From Microscillaceae bacterium (GTDB lineage Bacteria; Bacteroidota; Bacteroidia; Cytophagales; Microscillaceae), in the NCBI GenBank assembly GCA_003483885.1, contig DMXI01000241.1:1-38058 (forward strand): a stretch of 38,058 nt of DNA. Direction: 5' to 3'. Under the pieces are notes generated by a model. The model worked only from the letters and a program-made list of their open reading frames with translations. It did no database searches and was not told the DNA's origin. The position numbers and the translations under genes are program-made. Below, piece by piece: positions 9,298-16,249 of this stretch; positions within the stretch are counted from its first letter, which is position 1, and each line of letters starts with the position of its first letter.

Positions 9298-10128
9298 TCA
9301 AAACATTTTTTCTACTTCACGATGCACCTCGCTCAAGACGGCAAGTGCACCTCCAGCCAACCCCATGTGGCGGTCTTTTACCTCGGGGTAATCTGGGTTT
9401 ATTCGAATGAGTTTAGCGTTTTTATCCTTAATTACTTTACGAGTCATAGAACGAATCGTTTGGACATGAGGCCCAGAACCTATTTCAAGCACCAATACTT
9501 TTGAATTGGCCGCAAGGGTTTTCTCAAGATTTTCTTTTTGCTGTTTAGAGCGCGTAGACACATAAGTATTGTCTCGAAACATGTATACATTAGGGCGAGA
9601 CATTTTACCGCATTTGGGGCATACTGGTAGGGCCTCCAGGCTTAAGTTGGGATTTTGGTGATCTACGATTTCTTGCTCACTTACTTGCCATACTCCTTGG
9701 TGGCAAGGCACTGTACATTGAATATAAAAAATAGAGCCATGTACCTCTCGCACCTTGTTGGCAGTAGCACCCGACTTGAGGTGTTGCCCATCAATATTAG
9801 ACGTTACACAAAAATAGTCCAGGTTGAAGCGTTTGATCCAATCCATCAGTATAAAATACCCACGATGAGGGATAAGGTTAGTAAACTGCTCTATTCTGCG
9901 CGAAAACCGTTGCCACATATATACTGGGTTGTTTTCCATGTAGGCCGGATTCATAATATCAAAAATGCTTCCTTCTCTTTCACCGGTTACTTTGCCCCAT
10001 TCTCCGTCCACCGTATCCCGATAAGTAGGCACCCCCGAATCTTTGCTCATACCTGCACCCGTGTGGATCATCAGTAGGTCTGCTTCCTGTAGCCAATCAA
10101 TGAATTGTGTAATTTGTTCTTGCTCCAT
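9298..10128 (-). CDS. Sir2-family NAD-dependent protein deacylase (sirtuin)
   Basis: This is a 276-residue sirtuin that removes acyl groups from lysines using NAD+ in the cytosol. The NAD-binding loop is HTGAGMSKDSGVPTYRD (22-38), the second NAD motif is TSNIDGQHLKSG (109-120, where TSN replaces the usual TQN), and the catalytic histidine is H130 in EVHGS. Zinc ligands are C138/C142 (spacing CX3C rather than the common CX2C) and C170/C173. PNVYMFRDN (179-187) is the equivalent of the PxVVxFGE segment, with RD in place of GE. All catalytic residues are present, so an active enzyme is likely, although the variant TSN and FRDN motifs place it in a divergent branch. It is the first gene of the minus-strand run, immediately followed by the CpdA-like protein. 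A 222-bp space separates it from the divergent permease gene. Confidence 0.9.
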   Translation of the reverse strand: MEQEQITQFIDWLQEADLLMIHTGAGMSKDSGVPTYRDTVDGEWGKVTGEREGSIFDIMNPAYMENNPVYMWQRFSRRIEQFTNLIPHRGYFILMDWIKRFNLDYFCVTSNIDGQHLKSGATANKVREVHGSIFYIQCTVPCHQGVWQVSEQEIVDHQNPNLSLEALPVCPKCGKMSRPNVYMFRDNTYVSTRSKQQKENLEKTLAANSKVLVLEIGSGPHVQTIRSMTRKVIKDKNAKLIRINPDYPEVKDRHMGLAGGALAVLSEVHREVEKMF

Positions 10129-10350
10129 ATTACTAATCTAAAAAAAATGCCTGTGAAAGATTAAATATTGCTATATGTATTTTTTCTTGTAATTTAAAAC
10201 GAAAAAAAGGGACTTATCAAAAAGAATCAAGTAATTGCTCTTTAGATACTTTGATTATCAAGTGTTTAGGTTTTTTTCCACAACTTTGTGCATCTTTATT
10301 GCGCCAATATGCATCTGTAATAGACAGCCAAAGAACCTGCAAAGAAAATT

Positions 10351-12792
10351 ATGTTAAAAAACTATTTCAAAATATCGTTTCGTAATCTAACCAGACATAA
10401 GGTATATACATTGATCAATCTGGCGGGGTTGTCTATAGGGATGGCTTGTGCATTATTGTTGTATTTATACATCAACGATGAGCTAAGTTTTGATCGTTAT
10501 CATAAAAATTCAGATCACATCTATCGGGTTTCCTGCTATTTTGAATTGGCCGATAAAAAACCGCAGTATTTTGCAAGCTCTAATGTAAACCTGGCTGAAG
10601 CCTTGTCACGGGATTATCCAGAGGTGTTACACGCAGTACGCCTACATCGGGGAACCGCAAAAAAGCCCTTGACCTACAAAGATAAAAAACTGTACGCCAA
10701 TGGAATACAGTACGCTGATTCTAATTATTTTCAGGTTTTTTCGCATCGTTTGATCAAAGGTAATCCTAAAACGGCTTTGGTGAAGCCCAACTCGATAGTG
10801 TTGACCCGTACTTTGGCCAAAAAACTATTTGGGCGTGTAGGCAATGCCCTGGGCAAAGTTGTTCAGTTGTTTGATTATCAGAACAATACAGTAACTGGAG
10901 TAATGGAAGATATTCCAGCCAATAGTCATTTGAAATTTCCGGCATTGGTTTCGTATTCCACCATCAAAGATAGTTATGCCAATCAAGGCTGGGGTAGTGC
11001 CAACTTCTTGACTTATGCATTGCTCAAACCTGGTACTGACATTGACCAATTTCGCAAAAAAGTTCAAGGCATTTTTGATAAATACATTGCAGCCGAGTTT
11101 AAACCCTTCAATGCCAAAGCGGGTTTTTTACTAGACAAACTAACCGATTTACACCTATTGGATTTTCCTTATGAAGACGAAACCACCATTCGGGGAAATC
11201 GCGGTTATCTAAACATTTTGGGAGCGGTGGCTTTGTTTATCCTCATCATTGCGGCGATCAATTATATGAACCTGGCCACCGCTCGCTCCGCAGGACGCGC
11301 CAAAGAAGTAGGCATACGCAAGGTAGTAGGTTCTTACCGTAGTCAGTTGGTTGTTCAATTCTTACTGGAATCCATTATTCTGACTTTTATATCTTTTATC
11401 CTAAGTATCATTTTGGTAGAGTTCACGTTGCCCTACTTCAACTATGTCTCAGAGAAGCAGTTGTTTATAGATTATAGCAATTTTGCAATCATTGGACTAC
11501 TATTAGGCGTGATTGTTTTTGTGGGTGTGTTGAGCGGAAGCTATCCTGCGTTCTTTTTGTCGAGTTTTCAGCCAGTACGAGTGCTTAAGGGCAAATATGT
11601 GAGTAACCGAAATGCCTCGTTTTTGCGCAAAGGACTGGTGATATTTCAGTTTTCGGTATCCATTACTATGATTATTGGTACCTGGATAGTCTACAATCAA
11701 TTGCAGTATATTCGAGGCAAAGACTTAGGGTTTAACAAAGACAAAGTGTTGGTTTTGAGAACCTTTCCAGATAGTACCAATATCAAACGTAATGCAAATA
11801 TCAGAGCCGATTTATTGAAATATAAAGGAGTTTCAGGAGTTACCTTTACCAGTAATGTACCTGCTCAGGATGGAGGGAGCTCAACCAATGCTTATCCGGT
11901 AGAAACTGTGGATGGCAAAATGCTCGTAACTCTTACGCATATTCTGGCTATAGGCCACGACTATGTCCAAATGATGGGGTTGAAGTTAAAACAAGGACGA
12001 TTTTTCGATAAAAAACTACCTCAGGATACTGCCAAGGCAGTCATTGTCAATGAAGCTTTTGTAAGAAAGATGAAGTGGAAAAAAGCCCTGGGTAAAAAAG
12101 TATACCTGGAAACCGATAGCTTGGGTAAACTAAGGAAGGGGTATGATGCGCAAGTGATTGGAGTAGTCAAAAACTTTCACCTTACCTCTTTGCACAAAAA
12201 AATTGAACCATTGATTTTGCGATTAATCCCAATCGCTGTCGAAACCAAGGCTGGTTTTATGCTGGTAAGGGTAAAAGCGCAAAATCTAAAAAGAAATTTG
12301 AAATACGTCACCGATACCTGGTACAAACACGATAAAAAATACGCTTTCGATAGCTACTTTTTGGACGATAAATTTGAAGCTCTGTACAAAGCCGATGAAA
12401 AACGAGGTGAAATCTTTATGGCTTTTTCGGGGCTTACCATATTCATTGCTTGTTTGGGTTTATTAGGATTGGCTTCGTTTACTGCCGAACAAAGGGTGAA
12501 AGAAATAGGCATGAGAAAAGTATTGGGGGCTTCAATCCTCAGTATTTTGCGTTTGTTGTCTTTTGATTTTTTACGTTTGGTGCTTTGGGCCAGTTTTTTT
12601 GGAGGAATAGCGGGTGCTTTTATGATGCATCAATGGTTGCAAAACTTTGCCTACCATCGTCCCCTCTACAGTCATTGGTTTGTATTTATCTTCTCAGCTA
12701 TATTGGCCTTAATTATTGCGCTCCTTACCGTAAGCGTACAAGTACTGAAAGTATCTCAGGTAAATCCTATAGAGGTTTTAAAGGATGAGTAA
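10351..12792 (+). CDS. FtsX/MacB-type ABC transporter permease
   Basis: This is an 813-residue inner-membrane permease of the type common in Bacteroidetes. TM1 is at about 20-42 (TLINLAGLSIGMACALLLYLYI). A large MacB-like periplasmic core follows, then a first FtsX domain (about 285-400) with GRAKEVGIRKVVGSYRSQL before further membrane helices. A second periplasmic domain is followed by a second FtsX domain (about 690-808) carrying EQRVKEIGMRKVLGAS, ending in NPIEVLKDE. The paired KE-x-G-x-RKV-x-G motifs mark the cytoplasmic coupling helices to a MacB/LolD-type ATPase. No ATPase gene is adjacent in this window, so the partner is encoded elsewhere. The substrate is unknown; family members move lipoproteins, peptides or antibiotics, or act as mechanical transducers. 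Confidence 0.9.
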   Translation: MLKNYFKISFRNLTRHKVYTLINLAGLSIGMACALLLYLYINDELSFDRYHKNSDHIYRVSCYFELADKKPQYFASSNVNLAEALSRDYPEVLHAVRLHRGTAKKPLTYKDKKLYANGIQYADSNYFQVFSHRLIKGNPKTALVKPNSIVLTRTLAKKLFGRVGNALGKVVQLFDYQNNTVTGVMEDIPANSHLKFPALVSYSTIKDSYANQGWGSANFLTYALLKPGTDIDQFRKKVQGIFDKYIAAEFKPFNAKAGFLLDKLTDLHLLDFPYEDETTIRGNRGYLNILGAVALFILIIAAINYMNLATARSAGRAKEVGIRKVVGSYRSQLVVQFLLESIILTFISFILSIILVEFTLPYFNYVSEKQLFIDYSNFAIIGLLLGVIVFVGVLSGSYPAFFLSSFQPVRVLKGKYVSNRNASFLRKGLVIFQFSVSITMIIGTWIVYNQLQYIRGKDLGFNKDKVLVLRTFPDSTNIKRNANIRADLLKYKGVSGVTFTSNVPAQDGGSSTNAYPVETVDGKMLVTLTHILAIGHDYVQMMGLKLKQGRFFDKKLPQDTAKAVIVNEAFVRKMKWKKALGKKVYLETDSLGKLRKGYDAQVIGVVKNFHLTSLHKKIEPLILRLIPIAVETKAGFMLVRVKAQNLKRNLKYVTDTWYKHDKKYAFDSYFLDDKFEALYKADEKRGEIFMAFSGLTIFIACLGLLGLASFTAEQRVKEIGMRKVLGASILSILRLLSFDFLRLVLWASFFGGIAGAFMMHQWLQNFAYHRPLYSHWFVFIFSAILALIIALLTVSVQVLKVSQVNPIEVLKDE

Positions 12793-12834
12793 AGCGAATA
12801 TATCGTATTTATTTACTCGAGTTATGCAAATTTT

Positions 12835-12868
12835 GAATGTTGAACACCGAAATCGATGTTCGATATTC
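12835..12868. repeat. Imperfect palindrome after the permease gene
   Basis: GAATGTTGAACA (12835-12846) and TGTTCGATATTC (12857-12868) can form a 12-bp stem with two G-T wobbles and a 10-nt loop. It has no T-tract (ATTTGTGCG follows). The GAACA/TGTTCGATATTC wording looks like a short dispersed intergenic palindrome of Bacteroidetes genomes, but only one copy lies here. Confidence 0.35.
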
Positions 12869-12910
12869 ATTTGTGCGTAACATCAGTTATTTATACAAAC
12901 CCTCAGATAA

Positions 12911-12938
12911 TTGTCACGTTTCAGCTTAGATACTTGTC
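12911..12938 (+). promoter_or_regulatory. Putative ECF41-type promoter of the sigma gene
   Basis: TTGTCACGTTT followed by 12 nt and TTGTC. The -35-like TGTCACG and the -10-like TGTC are 16 nt apart, in line with the published ECF41 target form (TGTCACA, about 15-16 nt, CGTC, from memory). The same element with identical spacing precedes azoR. Autoregulation is the inference. Confidence 0.6.
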
Positions 12939-12962
12939 TTATTACTTGTAATCAACAAGTAT
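12930..12962. promoter_or_regulatory. Inverted repeat over the sigma-gene transcription start region
   Basis: ATACTTGT (12930-12937) pairs with ACAAGTAT (12955-12962). A second ACTTGT (12944-12949) can pair with the same ACAAGT (12955-12960) with a 5-nt loop. The first arm overlaps the TTGTC element and the last arm ends 3 nt before the ATG. It could be an operator, or two mutually exclusive leader hairpins. Confidence 0.4.
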
Positions 12963-12965
12963 GTT

Positions 12966-13817
12966 ATGAAATTTGACCTGAAAGATTATCAAAATATATT
13001 ATTTCCTTATGCTTACAATATTCTTGGTTCAATAGAAGATGCCAAGGATACGGTGCAGGATGTGATCAGCAACTACCTCACATTTTACCAAAATCGTGAA
13101 ATAGAAAACCTCAAAGGGTATTTGGTAAAGGGAGTAGTAAATCAATCTATCAACCTTAGGAAGAAAAAAAGTAAGATGGTTGACCCACAAACTTCTTTGC
13201 CAGAACCCGTCGCCACCGAAACAGCCGAAACCAACACCCACCTCGAAAGTATTGCCTCTTATGGAATGCTCATCTTATTGGATAAACTCAATGTAAAGGA
13301 AAGAGCAGTGTTTATGCTCAAAGAAGCTTTTAATTATTCCCATCAAGAAATAGCAGAAGCTTTGGGTGATAACAAGGAGAATTCCAGGAAAATATTGAGT
13401 AGAGCCAAACAAAAACTCAAAAAAATGTCACCTACTCCTGGCAAAGCCAAGAACTTGGGAGGGGGAACATATATTCAGAAGTATGTCAATGCTATCAGAA
13501 AACGAGATACCGCTGGGTTAGAGGAGTTGTTTACTCAAGATATAGTTTTGGTGGCAGATGGAGGCAGCGAAATACGAGTAGTTCGGCATTTGACTGAGGG
13601 TAAAAAAGCCGTAATTGAACTCTTGTTACTGGTATTTGAGAAATTTCAACAAGCTCAGTCTATGCAAATTACCGAAGTCAACCATCAACCTGCAATCTTA
13701 TATTGGCAAGAGGATAGATTGGCAAGTTGTCACGTATTTTCATTGAACGATCAAGGTGAAATTGACCATATAAGTGCCATTGTTGATCCTCAAAAACTTA
13801 AGCAAATACGCCCCTGA
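12966..13817 (+). CDS. ECF41-like RNA polymerase sigma factor with C-terminal SnoaL-like domain
   Basis: This is a 283-residue sigma-70-family factor. Sigma region 2 spans about 8-65 (YAYNILGSIEDAKDTVQDVI...GYLVKGVVNQSINLRKKK). A linker carries LPEP (78-81), the hallmark of ECF41 proteins. Region 4 spans about 103-152 (LDKLNVKERAVFMLKEAFNYSHQEIAEALG...ILSRAKQKL). A fused NTF2/SnoaL-like domain fills about 165-280 and includes VADGGSE (196-202), equivalent to the ECF41 DGGG motif, and VDPQKL (273-278), which resembles the terminal NPDKL motif. In this group the C-terminal domain replaces an anti-sigma factor and tunes promoter binding. There is no anti-sigma gene nearby, as expected. It shares a promoter-like element with the downstream reductase. 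Region 2 is short and divergent, so assignment to ECF41 proper rather than a sister group is fairly but not fully certain. Confidence 0.85.
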   Translation: MKFDLKDYQNILFPYAYNILGSIEDAKDTVQDVISNYLTFYQNREIENLKGYLVKGVVNQSINLRKKKSKMVDPQTSLPEPVATETAETNTHLESIASYGMLILLDKLNVKERAVFMLKEAFNYSHQEIAEALGDNKENSRKILSRAKQKLKKMSPTPGKAKNLGGGTYIQKYVNAIRKRDTAGLEELFTQDIVLVADGGSEIRVVRHLTEGKKAVIELLLLVFEKFQQAQSMQITEVNHQPAILYWQEDRLASCHVFSLNDQGEIDHISAIVDPQKLKQIRP

Positions 13818-13818
13818 T

Positions 13819-13846
13819 TGGTCACGTTTTCTAAGGTCTGTTTGTC
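13819..13846 (+). promoter_or_regulatory. Putative ECF41-type promoter of the azoR-cupin unit
   Basis: TGGTCACGTTT, then 12 nt, then TTGTC. GTCACGTTT and TTGTC are at exactly the same spacing as in the element before the sigma gene, while the spacer between them is unrelated. It lies 34 nt before the azoR ATG. TTTGTC (13841-13846) also has an inverted partner GACAAA at 13876-13881. Confidence 0.6.
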
Positions 13847-13880
13847 ATTTCTGTAAACGTTATGATAAAAGTTTAGACAA

Positions 13881-14510
13881 ATGAAAACATTGCTAAGAAT
13901 AGATGCCAGTGCCCGCACTGATAATTCTTATTCACGTGGGCTGGCAGATTACGTAGAGCAGGCGTGGAAACAACAAAACACTGAACATCAGGTAATTTAT
14001 AGAGATTTAGCAAAAACGCTTATCCCCCATGTTCAACAAACCACTATTGAAGGGTTTTATACGCCTCCACAACACCTGACTGCTGCTCAAAAAGACGCAT
14101 TGGTCATTTCTGACGAGTTAATTCAAGAATTACTGTCAGCAGATGAAATATTGATTAGTAGTCCTTTGTACAACTTAAATGTTCCCTCTGGGTTAAAGGC
14201 TTACCTGGACCAAGTGGTGCGTATTGGGTATACTTTCAAAACTACCCATGATGGCGTGCATCAAGGGTTGCTTCAAAATAAAAGCGCCTATCTGGTACTG
14301 GTGAAAGGTGGGAGTTATCGGGGTACTCTTTATGAAGCTTTTGATTTTCAGGAACCTTACCTGAAAGCCATTCTCCAATACATAGGAGTAAAACCTCAGG
14401 CAGTATTTTCATTGGAAGGGACAAGTGATGAGGAAACACTCCAAAAAAACTTACCAAATCTTTATCAACAAATTGATACAATTTTTCAAACACAGCCTCA
14501 AGTACTATGA
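13881..14510 (+). CDS. azoR: FMN-dependent NADH:quinone reductase / azoreductase (AzoR family)
   Basis: This is a 209-residue flavodoxin-fold protein of the AzoR/AcpD family, which uses FMN and NAD(P)H to carry out two-electron reduction of quinones and azo dyes and protects against thiol and electrophile stress. LLRIDASARTDNSYSRGLADY (4-24) is the FMN-phosphate loop. SPLYNLNVPSGLKAYLDQVVRIGYTFK is the signature middle segment (YN..VPS.LKA..D...R.G.TF). VLVKGGSYRG follows, and length is close to the usual 200-210. It lies 63 nt downstream of the ECF41-like sigma gene behind a matching promoter element, and its stop overlaps the next start (CTATGA). ECF41 factors typically sit next to an oxidoreductase or carboxymuconolactone-decarboxylase-like target, and this neighbourhood fits. 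Confidence 0.88.
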   Translation: MKTLLRIDASARTDNSYSRGLADYVEQAWKQQNTEHQVIYRDLAKTLIPHVQQTTIEGFYTPPQHLTAAQKDALVISDELIQELLSADEILISSPLYNLNVPSGLKAYLDQVVRIGYTFKTTHDGVHQGLLQNKSAYLVLVKGGSYRGTLYEAFDFQEPYLKAILQYIGVKPQAVFSLEGTSDEETLQKNLPNLYQQIDTIFQTQPQVL

Positions 14511-15019
14511 ACACTCAAGACACAGACTTTTTTAACGATACCCTTGTAAACCAAGCTTTGATTATACAGCCAGGGGAGGGGGAACATTTTAGCATGAATG
14601 GGCTTTCGCTTACGCTTAAGGTAACCAGTGACCTATCAAACGATCAATTGGGGTTATATGAAATAACCCTGGCTCCACAGGCCATAGGAGCGAAGTTACA
14701 CTATCATCGTTTTATGGATGAGACTTTTATTGTGAACGAAGGTGTACTTACGATACAGGCTGGGCAAGATACGCATAAAGCGGCACCTGGTACTGTAGTG
14801 TATGTGCCCAGGTTTACACCCCATGGATTTCGCAACGATACTGATCAGGAGGTAAAATTGACCTTGTTGTTTAATCCAGCGCAAAAGAGAGAGAACTTTT
14901 TTCGTGGGTTGTATCAAACCTTGAGCGAGCAACCCATTGATCCAGAAAAATACCTGAAGTTGTACAACAAATATGATAGTTTTCCGGTGGATACACGAGA
15001 TATGTTACCAGTGAAATAA
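14507..15019 (+). CDS. Cupin-domain protein
   Basis: This is a 170-residue single-domain cupin. The first cupin motif is AKLHYHRFMDETFIVNEGVLTI, with metal-ligand candidates H65, H67 and E72. The second is PGTVVYVPRFTPHGFRN, with H106. This gives the usual three-His-one-Glu metal site. Neither a signal peptide nor a DNA-binding domain is present, so it is a small cytosolic enzyme or binding protein (dioxygenase, isomerase or quercetinase-like are all possible). The start ATG overlaps the azoR stop by four bases, showing translational coupling. Together with the reductase it may act on quinone or phenolic electrophiles, which is an inference from context. Confidence 0.85.
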   Translation: MNTQDTDFFNDTLVNQALIIQPGEGEHFSMNGLSLTLKVTSDLSNDQLGLYEITLAPQAIGAKLHYHRFMDETFIVNEGVLTIQAGQDTHKAAPGTVVYVPRFTPHGFRNDTDQEVKLTLLFNPAQKRENFFRGLYQTLSEQPIDPEKYLKLYNKYDSFPVDTRDMLPVK

Positions 15020-15074
15020 CCATTCCCACAACTGGTATTGACAATACAATAAATAAACACTTGTAAATTTGTAG

Positions 15075-15112
15075 AGCCTGAAAATAATCGGATTTTCAGG
15101 CTTTGTTTTTTA
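15075..15112 (+). terminator. Intrinsic terminator of the sigma-azoR-cupin unit
   Basis: A perfect 11-bp stem AGCCTGAAAAT / ATTTTCAGGCT (15075-15085, 15092-15102) closes a 6-nt loop and is followed by TTGTTTTTT. It is a strong factor-independent terminator, 56 nt after the cupin stop. Confidence 0.9.
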
Positions 15113-15191
15113 TATTCAGCCAATCCGTACCCCTTTATGGGGGCTGATGCAACCATTTATTGAGATACGTTGTCTACCCAATACATTATCT

Positions 15192-15208
15192 AAAAGTCGA
15201 GACGACTT
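15192..15208. promoter_or_regulatory. Palindromic motif upstream of the GIN-domain gene
   Basis: AAAAGTCGAGACGACTT contains the perfect palindrome AAGTCG-AGA-CGACTT and ends 21 nt before the ATG at 15230. A 15-of-17 match occurs at 25903-25919 before the propeller-AraC gene. It may be a shared operator; the function is inferred only. Confidence 0.4.
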
Positions 15209-15229
15209 ATCACATTAAACCCAATAATC

Positions 15230-15946
15230 ATGACTAGAATTTACCTTTTAATACCCTTGTTTGTGTTTTTGGGTTGGCAAAACACAAACGCTCAGGAAAA
15301 CACTACCAAACAACGCAAAAATACCGAAACCCGCCAATTGCCTGGTTTTAACGCATTTAACTTTTATGGTGCTGCCAAAATATACTTGGTGCAGGGAAAT
15401 GAAGAAAAAATTATACTCAAGGCAAAACGCAAACTCGTAGTGGGAGATATTACCACCGAGGTAAAGCAGGGCAAGCTTTATATTACTTCCAAAAGGCCCA
15501 AAGTGTTATTTAATCCTCGCCTTAAAATTTATATACATTTCAAAAAACTGGAATTGATAGAAATAGAAGGAAAAGCCAGGGTATACGGGCAAACTCCGAT
15601 CAAAGGGGAAAGACTGGATTTAATTGTAATGGGATCTTCACGCACGTATCTGGATGTGGAGCTCAATCATTTCAAAACGCACTTGATGGGTGCTGGCGGA
15701 ATCAATATTAAAGGCAAAGCCAAATACCAGAAGTTGGTGGTAGATGGCGCAGGAGCTATAAGAGCGGCCAATTTGGAAGGCATAGAGGTAAGAGCTCAAC
15801 TCAACGGAGCTGGAAATATATTGACCCATGCTGTGGGTACGCTAAGGGCTGGAATTAGTGGTGTTGGCCAGATTCGCTATCGCGGTAACCCGGTAAATAC
15901 CAAATTTAATACCGACGGGGTAGGTTCTATTGGACCTTTGGAATAA
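15230..15946 (+). CDS. Secreted GIN-domain (DUF2807, head-GIN) protein
   Basis: This is a 238-residue exported protein. The signal peptide MTRIYLLIPLFVFLGWQNTNAQ ends in a typical NAQ cleavage context. The remainder is a right-handed beta-helix-like GIN domain: LPGFNAFNFYGAAKIYLVQGNEEKIILKAK..., SRTYLDVELNHFKTHLMGAGGINIKGKAKYQKLVVDGAGAIRAANLEGIEVRAQLNGAGNILTHAVGTLRAGISGVGQIRYRGNP. The repeated Gly-Ala/Gly-rich turns (GAGGI, GAGAI, GAGNI, GVGQI, GVGSI) mark the successive rungs. The family is abundant in Bacteroidetes and has no firm biochemical role; an envelope or adhesin-like function is often proposed. The gene is flanked by terminators on both sides and is therefore monocistronic. Confidence 0.88.
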   Translation: MTRIYLLIPLFVFLGWQNTNAQENTTKQRKNTETRQLPGFNAFNFYGAAKIYLVQGNEEKIILKAKRKLVVGDITTEVKQGKLYITSKRPKVLFNPRLKIYIHFKKLELIEIEGKARVYGQTPIKGERLDLIVMGSSRTYLDVELNHFKTHLMGAGGINIKGKAKYQKLVVDGAGAIRAANLEGIEVRAQLNGAGNILTHAVGTLRAGISGVGQIRYRGNPVNTKFNTDGVGSIGPLE

Positions 15947-16249
15947 CTGAGGTAAAACTTAAAGAATATACATCGTTGAGAATGCCTGCTGATGAACTTC
16001 AGTCAGGCATTTTTTGTGCGCTTAAGTACGACAATCGCTGATATCTTATGATACTTTACTTTGCAATTCGATAGAATGTTGTGTAATTTGGATTGAGTTT
16101 GAAAAACGGGCATTCAATACCACATTCAGGCATTCTAACAAAGATTTTTGTCATAGACTTTTATCCTATGTTTCTTCCTGAGAAACTTTGGAACAGTATA
16201 TGAGTGTAGGCCTGAACAAACAAGATGATATAAGATTTAACATAGGAAC
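15947..16249 (+). other. Intergenic region between the GIN-domain gene and the HAMP/GAF/PAS sensor gene
   Basis: No gene is seen. It holds the terminator at 15981-16015 and a weak Bacteroidetes-type promoter match: TTTG at 16060-16063, then 20 nt, then TAATTTG at 16084-16090 (one base short of TAnnTTTG). The rest is unremarkable AT-rich sequence. Confidence 0.5.
15981..16015 (+). terminator. Intrinsic terminator of the GIN-domain gene
   Basis: AATGCCTG (15981-15988) pairs with CAGGCATT (16004-16011), with an inner CTGA/TCAG extension and a run of T residues directly after. Confidence 0.85.

Noticed and set aside
10249..10290. Bacteroidetes-type promoter before the permease (TTTG ... CAACTTTG)
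   Set aside because: Spacing between the two blocks is too long and the -7 block lacks the TA.
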